From positions 1 to 42,741 of the forward strand of contig JBLRWQ010000018.1 of the NCBI GenBank assembly GCA_047921175.1: DNA of 42,741 nucleotides, written 5' to 3'. Numbering within the stretch: position 1 is the stretch's first letter; each line of letters begins with the position of its first letter. The translations under genes were made by a program, and so were the position numbers. Shown one piece after another: positions 25,847 through 35,056 of this stretch. The notes under the pieces are model-generated. The model searched no databases and was not told where the DNA came from. It saw only the letters and a program-made list of their open reading frames with translations. This stretch comes from T1Sed10-7 sp047921175. GTDB lineage: Bacteria > Actinomycetota > Nitriliruptoria > Nitriliruptorales > Nitriliruptoraceae.

Positions 25847-25895
25847 GTGGACCCCCGCTGTGGACAACTGGGGATGACCCGGCGCTTCTCCACAG
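25847..25895. promoter_or_regulatory. Cluster of DnaA-box-like sites (cluster 2)
   Basis: Perfect TTGTCCACA on the minus strand (25860-25868), GGGTCCACA on the minus strand (25847-25855) and TTCTCCACA on the plus strand (25887-25895) sit within 49 bp, in the gap between convergent genes (stops at 25826 and 25972). Confidence 0.6.
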
Positions 25896-25971
25896 TGGCA
25901 GCGGAAGAACGAGCGTTCAGCGCGCGATCGGTGCGTCCGAACGCGCGCGGAAGGTTGCGGTGGGGTAGCCG

Positions 25972-26244
25972 TCAGCGCCAGCGGGTCAGGACGCCGAACC
26001 CGACGCTGAGCACCAGGAAACCGACCAGCAGCCCCCAGTTCGACCCCGGCCAGATCCACGTGGTGGTCACCGACTGCACCGCCGGCAGGTAGCCGAGCAG
26101 GATGATGGCCACGCCCACGACCAGGAGGCCACCGCCGACCGTGGGGACCCACGGCGGGGACGGATCGGGCTTGCGCTCCGGTGCGTGGGTCTGGTGCGCA
26201 CGCGGCCGGGTCCTGCCACCCCGCCGGTGCTTGCTCTTCGGCAT
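25972..26244 (-). CDS. crgA: Cell division protein CrgA
   Basis: 90-residue membrane protein of the actinobacterial septum that in Mycobacterium and Streptomyces helps recruit or regulate FtsZ-associated and peptidoglycan proteins. MPKSKHR followed by an arginine-rich stretch is the family N-terminus. Two membrane segments (about 37-52 and 70-86) flank a short external loop ending WIWPGSNWGLLVGF, characteristic of CrgA. ATG 26244 has GGGAG just upstream. Its position near trpG and pknB matches the origin-proximal gene order of Mycobacterium and Streptomyces. Confidence 0.93.
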   Translation of the reverse strand: MPKSKHRRGGRTRPRAHQTHAPERKPDPSPPWVPTVGGGLLVVGVAIILLGYLPAVQSVTTTWIWPGSNWGLLVGFLVLSVGFGVLTRWR

Positions 26245-26426
26245 CGAGCTCCCTCGCGCTGCTGCGGATGATCCCGAGACTCTACCGGGGGTGCCGGAGG
26301 TCGCGTGTCGTCGCCAGTGCGTCCGGCGCCGGGCGTGCGCGCGGCTCCCGTGCGTCGCTGGCATCCGTCGTTACCCTTGGCGCTCGGCAACGCTCGCGGT
26401 GAGCGTGGACCAGGTCGGAGGGACGC

Positions 26427-27125
26427 GTGGCGCGGGTGGCACGGGGGCTGGGTTGGACCCTGGTGGTGGCCGGGGCCGTCGTCCTGCTCTACGTGGTCTA
26501 CCTGCAGTGGTTCACGGGGTTGGAGACCGCGCGTGCGCAGGAGGAGCTCCGGCAGCAGTGGGAGCTCGCGGTGCCCGACCGCCCGCAGGACCTCGACCTC
26601 GACGTCGAGCCCGCGCAGGACGAGGAGGAGCCCGAGGTCGGTGACGCCATCGCGGCGCTGTGGTTCGAGCGGGACGGGGAGCTGATCATCACCGACGACG
26701 TCCAGTTCGTCGTCAACGGGGCGACCTGGGACGCGCTCAAGTCCGGCCCCGGCCACTATCCCCTCTCCGACCTGCCGGGCGGGGCCGGGAACTTCGCTGT
26801 CGCCGGACACCGCGGGCCCTACGGCGGCCCCTTCTACGCCATCGACCGGCTCACGGAGGGTGACACGATCCACGTGGTGGACCGGCAGGGCCGCGAGTGG
26901 GTCTACGCCTACCGCGAGCAGGTGATCGTGGAGCCGACCGACCTGTGGGTGGTGGGGGACGACCCGCTGGGCAGCGGCGCGCCGACCATCACGCTGACCA
27001 GCTGCCACCCCATCGGGAGCGCCGCGCAGCGGCTGATCGCCTTCGGCGAGCTGCTGGGCGAGCCGCTGCCGACGATGGCACGGTCCACGGACGCGGTCGA
27101 GATCGCGCGGGAGGTGGCGGGATGA
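26427..27125 (+). CDS. Class E sortase
   Basis: Cysteine transpeptidase that attaches surface proteins (LAxTG-type signals in class E) to the cell wall. 232 residues. One N-terminal membrane anchor (about 9-30) precedes an acidic linker (DLDLDVEPAQDEEEPE) and the sortase barrel. Catalytic residues: His128 (VAGHRGPYGGPF), Cys193 (TLTSCHP) and Arg202 (AAQRLIAFGEL). GTG 26427 has GGAGG 6 nt upstream. Class E sortase genes occupy the same place in Streptomyces, between crgA and pknB. Its stop overlaps the start of the next small gene (ATGA). No substrate with an LAxTG motif was seen in this window. Confidence 0.93.
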   Translation: MARVARGLGWTLVVAGAVVLLYVVYLQWFTGLETARAQEELRQQWELAVPDRPQDLDLDVEPAQDEEEPEVGDAIAALWFERDGELIITDDVQFVVNGATWDALKSGPGHYPLSDLPGGAGNFAVAGHRGPYGGPFYAIDRLTEGDTIHVVDRQGREWVYAYREQVIVEPTDLWVVGDDPLGSGAPTITLTSCHPIGSAAQRLIAFGELLGEPLPTMARSTDAVEIAREVAG

Positions 27126-27322
27126 GCGAGGACGGGTTCCCGACGTGGACCAGCGGCGGCCCGCCGCAGCGGTCGGCGGTACGTCGCCTGCTGCGGGTGC
27201 TGGTGCTGCTCGTGCTGATCGCGGCGGCGGTCGTGGTGTTGTTCACCTGGGTCTTCCCCTGGGTGGAGGAGCTGACCCAGAACCCGACGCTCGGCGCTCA
27301 GCTCCTGCGGGTACCGAGGTAG
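27122..27322 (+). CDS. Small single-pass membrane protein coupled to the sortase
   Basis: 66 residues, function unknown. An N-terminal polar part (MSEDGFPTWTSGGPPQR), a basic patch (RRLLR), one membrane helix (about 25-45, LLRVLVLLVLIAAAVVVLFTWVF) and a short exterior tail. It starts inside the sortase stop codon (ATGA), so it is a likely sortase partner. Its last 25 bp overlap the tail of the opposing polyprenyl synthase gene. It is easily missed because of its size. Confidence 0.7.
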   Translation: MSEDGFPTWTSGGPPQRSAVRRLLRVLVLLVLIAAAVVVLFTWVFPWVEELTQNPTLGAQLLRVPR

Positions 27323-28389
27323 TCGGCCACCTCGGCCAGCGCGCTGCGGGCCGCCGACGGCAGTGACATGCCGGCCAGTGCGCGCTGGGCTGCCGCGATC
27401 GATCGGTCGATCTCGCCGCGGACCGCGTCGACCGCACCACTGTCGCGCAGCAGGTCCCGGACACGCTCGACCGTCGCCTCGTCCAGCGTCGCGCGCCCGA
27501 GCGCGGCCTCGAGCTCAGCCCGACCGGCGGGATCGAGGCGTGCGGCGGCCTCCGCGATCAGCAGCGTGCGTTTGCCCTCCGCGAGGTCGGACGAGGTCGA
27601 CTTGCCCGTGGCAGCGGGATCGCCGAACACCCCGAGCAGGTCGTCCGCGAGCTGGAAGGCCCGGCCGAGGGGGTCCCCGAAGGCCAGCAGGCCGGCCACG
27701 AGGGCCTCGTCGGCGCCACCGAGCACGGCCCCGAGCTCGAGCGGCCGGGCCACGGAGTAGCGGCCGGACTTGAGCGTCGCGACCTCGAGCGCCAGGCCCC
27801 GGTCGGTGAGGCGGGCGGTCGCGGCGTGGAGATCCAGGGCCTGGCCGACCATCACCTCCTCACGCAGCACGGTGAACCGGCGGAAGGCGGCGAGCAGCGC
27901 CGGGGGTGGCACCGAGGCGGTCAGGAACCGTTCGTCAGCCAGCACGAAGGCCAGGTCCCCGAGCAGGATCGCGACGGCCCGACCGTAGGCCTCCGGATCG
28001 CCGACCCAGCCGGCGGCGCGGTGCTGCGCGGCGAAGGCCTCGTGCGCGCTGGGGCGTCCGCGACGTTGGGGGGCCTGGTCGATCACGTCGTCGTGCAGCA
28101 GCGCACAGGCGTGCAGGAGCTCCAGCGCGACAGCCGGGCCCTCCACGTTGTCGAGCCGCTGGCCGCCGGCCGCCTGGAACCCGAGCAGCAGCAGCGCCGG
28201 CCGGATGCGCTTGCCGCCGGCCATGAAGGCCCGGAGCTCCTCGGCGTGGGGGGCGAGGCTGGCATGCGCTGCGATCAGGCGCGGCAGGGCCTCGGCCAGG
28301 GCGGTGTCCAGCGCCGCGTCGATACGCGGACGCAGGCCCGCGAGCGCCGGGGGCGCGTCGGGTGCAGGACCGGGGTCGGTGGCGGTCAA
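27298..28389 (-). CDS. Polyprenyl diphosphate synthase
   Basis: Trans-prenyltransferase that extends isoprenoid diphosphates (geranylgeranyl or longer chains for quinones, carotenoids or other isoprenoids). 363 residues from TTG 28389. First aspartate-rich motif DDVID (100-104) preceded by ELLHACALLH; second FQLADDLLGVFGD (245-257); GGKRIRPAL (58-66) binds isopentenyl diphosphate. The only other in-frame start candidate, ATG 28515, would run across the divergent promoter and into the opposing gene, whereas TTG 28389 has AAGGG 7-8 nt upstream, so TTG is preferred. Product chain length cannot be read reliably. Confidence 0.87.
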   Translation of the reverse strand: MTATDPGPAPDAPPALAGLRPRIDAALDTALAEALPRLIAAHASLAPHAEELRAFMAGGKRIRPALLLLGFQAAGGQRLDNVEGPAVALELLHACALLHDDVIDQAPQRRGRPSAHEAFAAQHRAAGWVGDPEAYGRAVAILLGDLAFVLADERFLTASVPPPALLAAFRRFTVLREEVMVGQALDLHAATARLTDRGLALEVATLKSGRYSVARPLELGAVLGGADEALVAGLLAFGDPLGRAFQLADDLLGVFGDPAATGKSTSSDLAEGKRTLLIAEAAARLDPAGRAELEAALGRATLDEATVERVRDLLRDSGAVDAVRGEIDRSIAAAQRALAGMSLPSAARSALAEVADYLGTRRS

Positions 28390-28486
28390 GGTGGTGCCCT
28401 TCGCCGGCTGCCGGCACCGTACCGGCCGCCCACGGAGGGCTAGGCTCGTCCGGTCGAGGACCTGGATCCAACGAGGAGGCGGGCAG

Positions 28487-30166
28487 GTGGCGCGGCCTCC
28501 GCAGCAGGCGTCCATCGACCGCCCCTGGGTCCGTCGCTACCCGCCCGGTGTCCCGCCGACCTACCGGATGCCGGACGTGGCCCTGCCACGGTTGCTCGAC
28601 GACGCGGTGCGGGACTTCCCCGAGCAGCCCGCGCTCAGCGCCGACGGGGTGGCGTTGACCTACGCCGCGCTGCGCGACCGGACGGTGGACGTGACCGCGC
28701 TGCTGCGCCACCTCGGCGTCGACGAGGGCGACCGGGTGCTGGTCGCGACCGGCACGACCCTGACGACCCCCGTGGTGCTGCTCGCCCTGTGGCGGCTGGG
28801 GGCCGTGGCGGTCCCGCTGCCACCGGGACGGGACCGGGCACGACGGGCGGCCCGGGCGGTCGAGCTTGCGGACGCGGCGGACGTCGCGGGGGTCGTCGCG
28901 ACCCGTGAGCGCCTGAGCGAGCTGACCGCGGCCGGCCTGGCCGTGGCCTGGGCGCTCGACAGCAGCGACGAGGGCTGGCTCGCCCCCCGGCGCCGGTTCA
29001 CCCCGCCGCGACCGAGGCGCCGGCGCGGGGGCGACGCGACCGTGCGCGCCCTCGGTGCGGCGATCCGGGAGGTGGCGTCCGCGCCGGTGACGCGGCATGG
29101 CGCGGCTGTCGCCCCTGAGCGAGCCGCACTGCTGGTACCCCGCTGGCGCGGCGGAGAGCGTCGCGCGATCGTGCTCAGCCACGCCAACCTGGTCGCCTCG
29201 ACCTTCCAGACCCGGCTGTGGGTGCCGGACGTGCAGGCGGGACGGGAGCGGGTCGTGGTCTGCGGGGACCTGCTCGCCCTCGGCCCGCTGGTCCTCGGCT
29301 GGCTGGCCGGCCTGCTGGCAGCGGCGAGCGTCGAGCTCGTGGCCACGGAGGACGCCGAGCGCCTGCCCCGCACGATCGCGCACCAGGCCGCGACGCTCGC
29401 CATCCTGGAGCCCACCGCCGTGGCCGCCCTGCTCGACCGCGACGGCGGGCGGAAGGACCTGTCGTCGCTCCGGGTCGTGCTCGCCACGGGGGCGCCACTG
29501 GATCCGGAGCTGGCCCGTGACCTGGAACGCCGCACGGGCGGCGCCCGGGTCCGCGAGGGGTTCGGTGTGTCGGAGGCCGGGCCGATCACCCACGCCCAGC
29601 CCGTCTACGGCCGCACCATCCCCGGCACCATGGGGCTGCCGGTGACCGACACCATCGCGATCGTGGTCGACCCGGACGATCCGGGCCGCCTGGTCCCGCC
29701 GGGTACCGTCGGCCGGCTCGCGCTGGCCGGCCCGCAGGTCGCCGCCGGGTACCTCGATGACGAGGCGGCGACCGCCGAACGCTTCGTGGACGGCTGGCTG
29801 CTGACCGAGGATCTCGTGACGGTGGACGAAGAGGGGGTCTTCACCCACGTCGGGCGGGCCGACGAGGTCCTGGCCCTGCCGGACGGCACGCTGGTCTCGC
29901 CGCGGCGGGTCGAGGTGGTGCTCGCCCAGCAGCCGGGCGTGCGCCGGGCCGGGGTCACGACCGACGCGACGACCGGTGCGCTGGTGGCCGCGGTCCAGCC
30001 GCGCCGTCGGCCGCGTCCGGATCCCGACCAGCTCCGGGCCACCTGCCAGGAGCAGCTCGAGGTGCAGCTCGTGCCCGCCCGGGTCGTCCTGGTGGACGAG
30101 CTCCCCGAGAACGATGCCGGTGAGGTGGCGCGCGACGCGCTCCGCGAGCTGCTGGCCGAGAGGTGA
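28487..30166 (+). CDS. AMP-binding (ANL superfamily) protein with degenerate adenylation motifs
   Basis: 559 residues with the overall layout of acyl-CoA/acyl-acid ligases: GVALTYAALRDRT and LALWRLGAVAVPL in the N-domain, GFGVSEAGPIT (359-369), TEDLVTVDEEGVFTHVGRADEVL (440-462). However, the ATP-phosphate loop (normally TSGTTGxPKG) is replaced by LLVPRWRGGERRAIVLSHANL (about 215-235), and the C-terminal catalytic lysine (PxxxxGK) is glutamate in PENDAGEVARDAL (Glu546). It is therefore probably inactive as a standard adenylating enzyme, or it works differently. GTG 28487 has GAGGAGG 7 nt upstream; a TAGGCT -10 candidate lies at 28441. It is 5 bp upstream of trpG and divergent from the polyprenyl synthase. 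Confidence 0.85.
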   Translation: MARPPQQASIDRPWVRRYPPGVPPTYRMPDVALPRLLDDAVRDFPEQPALSADGVALTYAALRDRTVDVTALLRHLGVDEGDRVLVATGTTLTTPVVLLALWRLGAVAVPLPPGRDRARRAARAVELADAADVAGVVATRERLSELTAAGLAVAWALDSSDEGWLAPRRRFTPPRPRRRRGGDATVRALGAAIREVASAPVTRHGAAVAPERAALLVPRWRGGERRAIVLSHANLVASTFQTRLWVPDVQAGRERVVVCGDLLALGPLVLGWLAGLLAAASVELVATEDAERLPRTIAHQAATLAILEPTAVAALLDRDGGRKDLSSLRVVLATGAPLDPELARDLERRTGGARVREGFGVSEAGPITHAQPVYGRTIPGTMGLPVTDTIAIVVDPDDPGRLVPPGTVGRLALAGPQVAAGYLDDEAATAERFVDGWLLTEDLVTVDEEGVFTHVGRADEVLALPDGTLVSPRRVEVVLAQQPGVRRAGVTTDATTGALVAAVQPRRRPRPDPDQLRATCQEQLEVQLVPARVVLVDELPENDAGEVARDALRELLAER

Positions 30167-30171
30167 GGGCC

Positions 30172-30858
<687 letters not shown>

Positions 30859-30903
30859 CCGACCCGAGCGACCACCCGAGCGCCGAGCTCCGGTGCACCG
30901 GCT

Positions 30904-31926
30904 TCAGGCCGGCGGGTCGCTCGCGCGCAGCACCGCGAGCGCCTCGTCGAGGTGGTTCACCCCGACGACCTCGAGTCCCTCGGGGACGCGGCCGTCGAGC
31001 TGCGGGAGCTGGGCCGCGGGAACCAGCACGAGGTCGGCGCCCACGGCGGCGGCCTCCCGCAGCTTCTCCGGCACCCCGCCGACGGCGCCGACGCGGCCGT
31101 CGGCGTCGATGGTGCCCGTCCCGACGACCAGGCGACCGTCGAGCAGGTTCTCGTCGCTGAGCAGGTCGACCATGGTGAGCGCGATCATCAACCCGGCGCT
31201 CGGCCCGCCGATGCGGGTGCCTTCGGTCAGCGAGACGTCGAAGGGCAACCGGGCCTCGTCGACGGCCGTCTGGATCGCGATGCCCAGCCGGGGCGCGGCG
31301 ACCCCACCGAAGGCCGTCACGGTGACGTCGACGTCGCGCGCCTGGCCGGCGTGCCGGATCGTCAGCCGCAGCGTGTCCCCCACCGTGCTGGCCCGGGTGA
31401 TCGCCTGCAGCTCCTCCGCGGACGCCAGCGGTGCATCGTCCACGGCCTCGACCACGTCCCCGACCGCGAGCACCCCGTCGGCCGGGCTGCCCGGCAGGAC
31501 CTGGACGACGACCACCTCGGTGACCAGCTCGACCTCCACGCCGGTGGCCGCTGCGCCGACGGCGACCGCGACATCGAACTGGCGCGCGAACCGTTCCCGT
31601 TCGAGCAGCCGTCGCTCCTCGCGGTCGATGTCCGGGGGGAAGACCTCCTCGTAGCCGAGCAGGACCCGGTCCCGGTCCAGCGCCGCTCCCAGCGCCGAGG
31701 TGGTGGTCCGCTGTCGGGGCACCACCGTCAGCAGCCGCGTGTCCCCGTCGAGCTCGGTCACCTCGACACCGTCGAGCTCGATCAGCGGACGGATCGAGGT
31801 GGCGGTCCCCGGCTCGTACTCGACCAGCGGGAGCGGCACGACGAACGCGGCCCAGGCGACCACCGCGGCGGTGGCGGCGTAGAAGGCGGAGCGGGCGAGC
31901 CGGCGGCGTGACGGGTGGCGGGTCAC
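30904..31926 (-). CDS. PDZ-domain Lon-like (S16) membrane protease, YlbL type
   Basis: 340 residues. An N-terminal membrane helix (about 14-33) anchors an extracytoplasmic protein. Residues about 137-205 are a PDZ domain (VVVVQVLPGSPADGVLAVGDVVEAVDDAPL), followed by the Lon-type protease domain with catalytic Ser243 (IGGPSAGLMIALTMVDLL) and Lys288 (GGVPEKLREA). This is the layout of YlbL of Bacillus and its actinobacterial relatives. GTG 31926 overlaps the stop of the upstream M50 gene (GTGA), so both proteases are co-translated. Substrates unknown. It is convergent with trpG. Confidence 0.9.
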   Translation of the reverse strand: MTRHPSRRRLARSAFYAATAAVVAWAAFVVPLPLVEYEPGTATSIRPLIELDGVEVTELDGDTRLLTVVPRQRTTTSALGAALDRDRVLLGYEEVFPPDIDREERRLLERERFARQFDVAVAVGAAATGVEVELVTEVVVVQVLPGSPADGVLAVGDVVEAVDDAPLASAEELQAITRASTVGDTLRLTIRHAGQARDVDVTVTAFGGVAAPRLGIAIQTAVDEARLPFDVSLTEGTRIGGPSAGLMIALTMVDLLSDENLLDGRLVVGTGTIDADGRVGAVGGVPEKLREAAAVGADLVLVPAAQLPQLDGRVPEGLEVVGVNHLDEALAVLRASDPPA

Positions 31927-32897
31927 CGGCGGCCCGGTCTGCTGCGCCGGAGCTCGGCGATGAGCCGCGCCACGTCCCGCTCCGCGAGGACAGCGACCAG
32001 CTCGTCACCCTGGAGGACCTGGACGTGGTGGTGGTCGCCCTGGAACGCGTCGATGAGGGTGTGCAGGTCGTCGTCGAGCTGCACCGCGGGCAGGGGACCG
32101 ACCGCAGGGGGGGAGGCGGCCGGCGCCGCCGCGACCAGCTCCTCCACCCGTCGACCGTCGAGGGCGGCGTGGAGCTCGGCGTGACGGAGCTCGCTGGCGG
32201 CGGCCCGGATCAGGAACACCCCGGACAGCGCGAAGGCGGCGACCACCAGGCTGGCCCGGGGCCCACCCCGCACCAGGGTGGCCGCGCCGACGCCGAGCAG
32301 CGCGAGGCCCAGCAGCTGCCCGGCGCGCACGGAGACACGCAGCGCACGGAGCCGGTCGCCGAGGAGCATCCACAGCAGGGCCCGGAGCACCCGCCCGCCG
32401 TCCAGCGGGGCGCCCGGGATGAGGTTGAAGGCCGCCAGCAGCAGGTTCCACCAGCCGAGCACCCCGGCGAGCTGCCCGACCGCCGGGGCGGCGGCTGCGG
32501 GCACCAGCATGTCGGCGAAGGTCGCCACCAGTCCGAACACGGCGGCGCAGACGAGGCTGATCCAGGGCCCGACCGCGGCCACCGCGAGCTCGTCCCGGGC
32601 ATGCTGCCCGTCCGCGTGCATCTCCGTCACACCGCCGAACAGCAGCAGGGTGATCGCGTCGACCTGCATGCCGCGCTCCCGCGCCTCGAGGGCGTGCCCG
32701 AGCTCATGGGCCAGGGTCGTCGCGACCACGAGCAGCGCCCCGATGCCGGCCATCACCAGCGCCGCGACCGGGCCCTGGTCGGCGCGGAACACGCCGTGGA
32801 AGGCCCACGTCACCAGTCCGACGAGGACGAGCACGGACAGGTCGAGGCGGATCTCGATCCCGGCGAGGTGCCAGGAGGGCAGGGTGCGGGTCTGCAT
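31923..32897 (-). CDS. Site-2 protease (M50) with C-terminal regulatory region
   Basis: Intramembrane zinc metalloprotease, 324 residues. The zinc motif is HELGH (His64, Glu65, His68) and the third ligand lies in NLIPGAPLDGG (Asp166). Several membrane helices surround these (21-38, 45-62, 112-130, 145-162, 190-215). The C-terminal 80 residues are soluble and end like part of a CBS domain (HTLIDAFQGDHHHVQVLQGDELVAVLAERDVARL), the arrangement of the Rip3/SpoIVFB-like subgroup. ATG 32897 starts the gene; the following Lon-like protease overlaps it by 4 bp. A role in regulated intramembrane proteolysis is expected from the family; the substrate is not in view. Confidence 0.9.
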   Translation of the reverse strand: MQTRTLPSWHLAGIEIRLDLSVLVLVGLVTWAFHGVFRADQGPVAALVMAGIGALLVVATTLAHELGHALEARERGMQVDAITLLLFGGVTEMHADGQHARDELAVAAVGPWISLVCAAVFGLVATFADMLVPAAAAPAVGQLAGVLGWWNLLLAAFNLIPGAPLDGGRVLRALLWMLLGDRLRALRVSVRAGQLLGLALLGVGAATLVRGGPRASLVVAAFALSGVFLIRAAASELRHAELHAALDGRRVEELVAAAPAASPPAVGPLPAVQLDDDLHTLIDAFQGDHHHVQVLQGDELVAVLAERDVARLIAELRRSRPGRR

Positions 32898-33033
32898 GCG
32901 GTGGACGGTACCGGGGAGCGCTTGGTTGCCGTGTCCACCTGCCAGGGGTCGGGGCTTCCCTCGCCACGATGTGGCGGTCTACCGTGGGTCGAGGTCCGGA
33001 GCGGCCCCGCACGACCGAGGACGACGAGGGCAG

Positions 33034-34218
33034 ATGAGCATCGACGACACGACGATCCGAGAGCTGCTGGCGCTCGACGACGAGCACGGGGTCCTGTCCT
33101 TCTACGCGGGTCATGTCCCCGCGCAGGCCGCGGACCGGCAGCCCACCGCACCGATCGAGCTGCGCAACCAGCTCAAGGCCCTGCGCTCCCGGCTCGAGGG
33201 AGCCGACCGCGACCTGGTCCGTGCCATCGAGAGCCGACTCGCCAGGTTGGATGGGCCGCTGGAGGCGCTGGTGGACCCCAAGCGACCGGGGCAGGGCCGG
33301 GCGCTGTTCGTGGGCGTCGCCTCCGGCGAGCAACGCAGCGTGAGCCTGCAGCTGCCCTTCCGTGAGCGGGTGCTGCACGACAGCACCGCGTACGTCCGGC
33401 CGCTCGTGACCGCCCTGGACGAGGGCCGACCCGCCTTGATCGTCGTGGTCTCCCGCACCGGGGTGCGGGTGCTGCACTGGGCCACCGGCGAGGCCGCCGA
33501 GGTCGAGGAGGCCCGCTTCGTCAAGGACGAGGACCTGTTCCGCGACGACGCGAGCGGGCCGTCGACGAGCAACCCCCAGCGTGCCATGTACGCCCGCTCC
33601 GACCGCGAGGGCTACGAGGAGCGGCTCGACGAACACCGGCGCCGCTTCCTCAAGCAGGTCCTCGAGGACGTGGTGCACCGGGCCGCCAGCGACCGTATCG
33701 ACCGGATGGTCCTGTCCGCGCCGCCGAAGCTGCGCGAGGAGGTCAAGACGTTGGTGCCGGCACACGAGGGCGTTCGCGTGCTCGTCGCGGACCAGGTGTG
33801 GGAGTCGGCGCCGGCCCACGAGATCGCGCAGCACGCCTTCCAGCTGCTGCGGTCGGTGCACCTGGACCGCGAGCAGGAGCTGGCCGACCACGTGCTGGAG
33901 CGGGCACTGTCGGGTGGCCCGGGGGCGCTCGGGCTGCGGCACGTCTGCGAGGCACTCAACGCGGGGCGGGTGGACCACCTGCTCATCGATGACCGGCTCG
34001 TGCTGGACGGCTACGTCGCCTCGGACGGGACCCTGCACCCTCGCATCGAGGGGTTGGCGGCGAGCGCTGAGGACCTCACCTTCGCGCGCGACCGGCTCTT
34101 CGTCGAGCGCATGATCGAACGTGCGTTGGCCACCTCGGCGCGGATCACGCCGCTGGCGCCGGCTCCTGCGGATCGACTCGCCGACCACGAGGGTGTGGCG
34201 GCGCTGCTGCGGTGGTGA
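33034..34218 (+). CDS. Bacterial eRF1/Pelota-like protein (baeRF family)
   Basis: 394 residues resembling the bacterial archaeo-eukaryotic release-factor-like proteins (baeRF, probably the family 10/VLRF1 group). The N-terminal part starts LSFYAGH and continues with SLQLPFRERVLHDSTAYVRPLVTALDEGRPALIVVVSRTGVRVL, and the C-terminal part ends in an eRF1 domain-3-like region (LERALSGGPGALGLRHVCEALNAGRVDHLLIDD). No GGQ motif is seen, so peptide release is unproven. Members are thought to act on ribosomes or in RNA-related stress. A TACCGT -10 candidate lies at 32980. It is divergent from the M50 gene and followed by the TPR gene 4 nt after its stop. Confidence 0.78.
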   Translation: MSIDDTTIRELLALDDEHGVLSFYAGHVPAQAADRQPTAPIELRNQLKALRSRLEGADRDLVRAIESRLARLDGPLEALVDPKRPGQGRALFVGVASGEQRSVSLQLPFRERVLHDSTAYVRPLVTALDEGRPALIVVVSRTGVRVLHWATGEAAEVEEARFVKDEDLFRDDASGPSTSNPQRAMYARSDREGYEERLDEHRRRFLKQVLEDVVHRAASDRIDRMVLSAPPKLREEVKTLVPAHEGVRVLVADQVWESAPAHEIAQHAFQLLRSVHLDREQELADHVLERALSGGPGALGLRHVCEALNAGRVDHLLIDDRLVLDGYVASDGTLHPRIEGLAASAEDLTFARDRLFVERMIERALATSARITPLAPAPADRLADHEGVAALLRW

Positions 34219-34222
34219 ACGG

Positions 34223-35056
34223 ATGACGCCCCAACAGGCACGTGCCCGCGCCGATGCGGTGATGGAGCTGCACGAGGCCGGGGAGCTCGAGGAGGCGCTC
34301 GGCGAGGTCCGCGCCCTGCTCGCCGACCTCGAGGGCGCGGAGCTGGCCGATCCGGTGCTGCGCGAGTCGCTCTTCGCCGCACGCTTCGAGCATGCCGTCC
34401 TGCTGACCGAACTCGGTGACCTCGACGCCGCCGAGGCGGCGTACGGCCTGGCCGCCCGTACCCCCGCGGACCTCGAGGACCCGGACCAGCGGCACGAGAT
34501 CGCGCTCGCCGCGCTCAACCAGGGCATCTGCCTCGATGCCGTCGGTGACCACGCCGCGGCGGTCCGGGTCTACGCCGGCCTGGTCGACCGCTTCCGCGAC
34601 GCCGATGATCCGGTCACCGCCGACCAGGTCGCCCGCGCACGGGTCAACCATGCCGCCGCGCTACTGGCGACGGACCGGCCGGCCGAGGCCGCGCAGCTCG
34701 CCGCCGAGGTCCGCGCGGAGCTCGACCCGCGCGACGTCCTCTCGAGCGAGCAGCACGTCATGGCGGCCCGGGTCGAGGCCACGGCGCTCGGGCTGCTCGG
34801 CCGCGTCGAGGCCGCGCTGGCCGTGCTCGCCGACCTGGCCCCGGTCACCGAGGAGGACGAGGCCACCCGCCTGCAGCTGGCCGCCGCGGCGCAGGAGCGC
34901 ACCGCGCTGCTCCTGGACCAGGACCGCACCGGCGAGGCGGTCGAGGTCCTCGACGCCGCCCTCGTCGGGCAGGACGAGGAGCGTGATCCGCAGGTGGCCG
35001 AGCTGCTCGGCGAGCTCGCCGAGACCCGGGTGCGGCTCGCGGGTGAGCGCGGCTGA
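34223..35056 (+). CDS. Tetratricopeptide-repeat protein
   Basis: 277 residues, almost entirely alpha-helical with TPR-like repeats: ADAVMELHEAGELEEALGEVRALL, HAVLLTELGDLDAAEAAYGLA, LNQGICLDAVGDHAAAVRVYAGLV, NHAAALLATDRPAEAAQLAAEV and RVEATALGLLGRVEAALAVLADL. No signal peptide or membrane segment, so cytoplasmic scaffold. It follows the baeRF gene by 4 nt, so the two are co-transcribed and may form a complex. The function cannot be stated. Its stop codon lies within the loop of a terminator hairpin. Confidence 0.82.
   Translation: MTPQQARARADAVMELHEAGELEEALGEVRALLADLEGAELADPVLRESLFAARFEHAVLLTELGDLDAAEAAYGLAARTPADLEDPDQRHEIALAALNQGICLDAVGDHAAAVRVYAGLVDRFRDADDPVTADQVARARVNHAAALLATDRPAEAAQLAAEVRAELDPRDVLSSEQHVMAARVEATALGLLGRVEAALAVLADLAPVTEEDEATRLQLAAAAQERTALLLDQDRTGEAVEVLDAALVGQDEERDPQVAELLGELAETRVRLAGERG

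Noticed and set aside
27298..27322. Frameshift or misannotation at the overlap of the small membrane gene and prenyl synthase
   Set aside because: Both frames keep plausible protein ends, and tail-to-tail overlap of 25 bp is common in compact GC-rich genomes.
27298..28515. Prenyl synthase starting at ATG 28515
   Set aside because: It would overlap the divergent gene start and add a cysteine/arginine-rich stretch that is foreign to the family.
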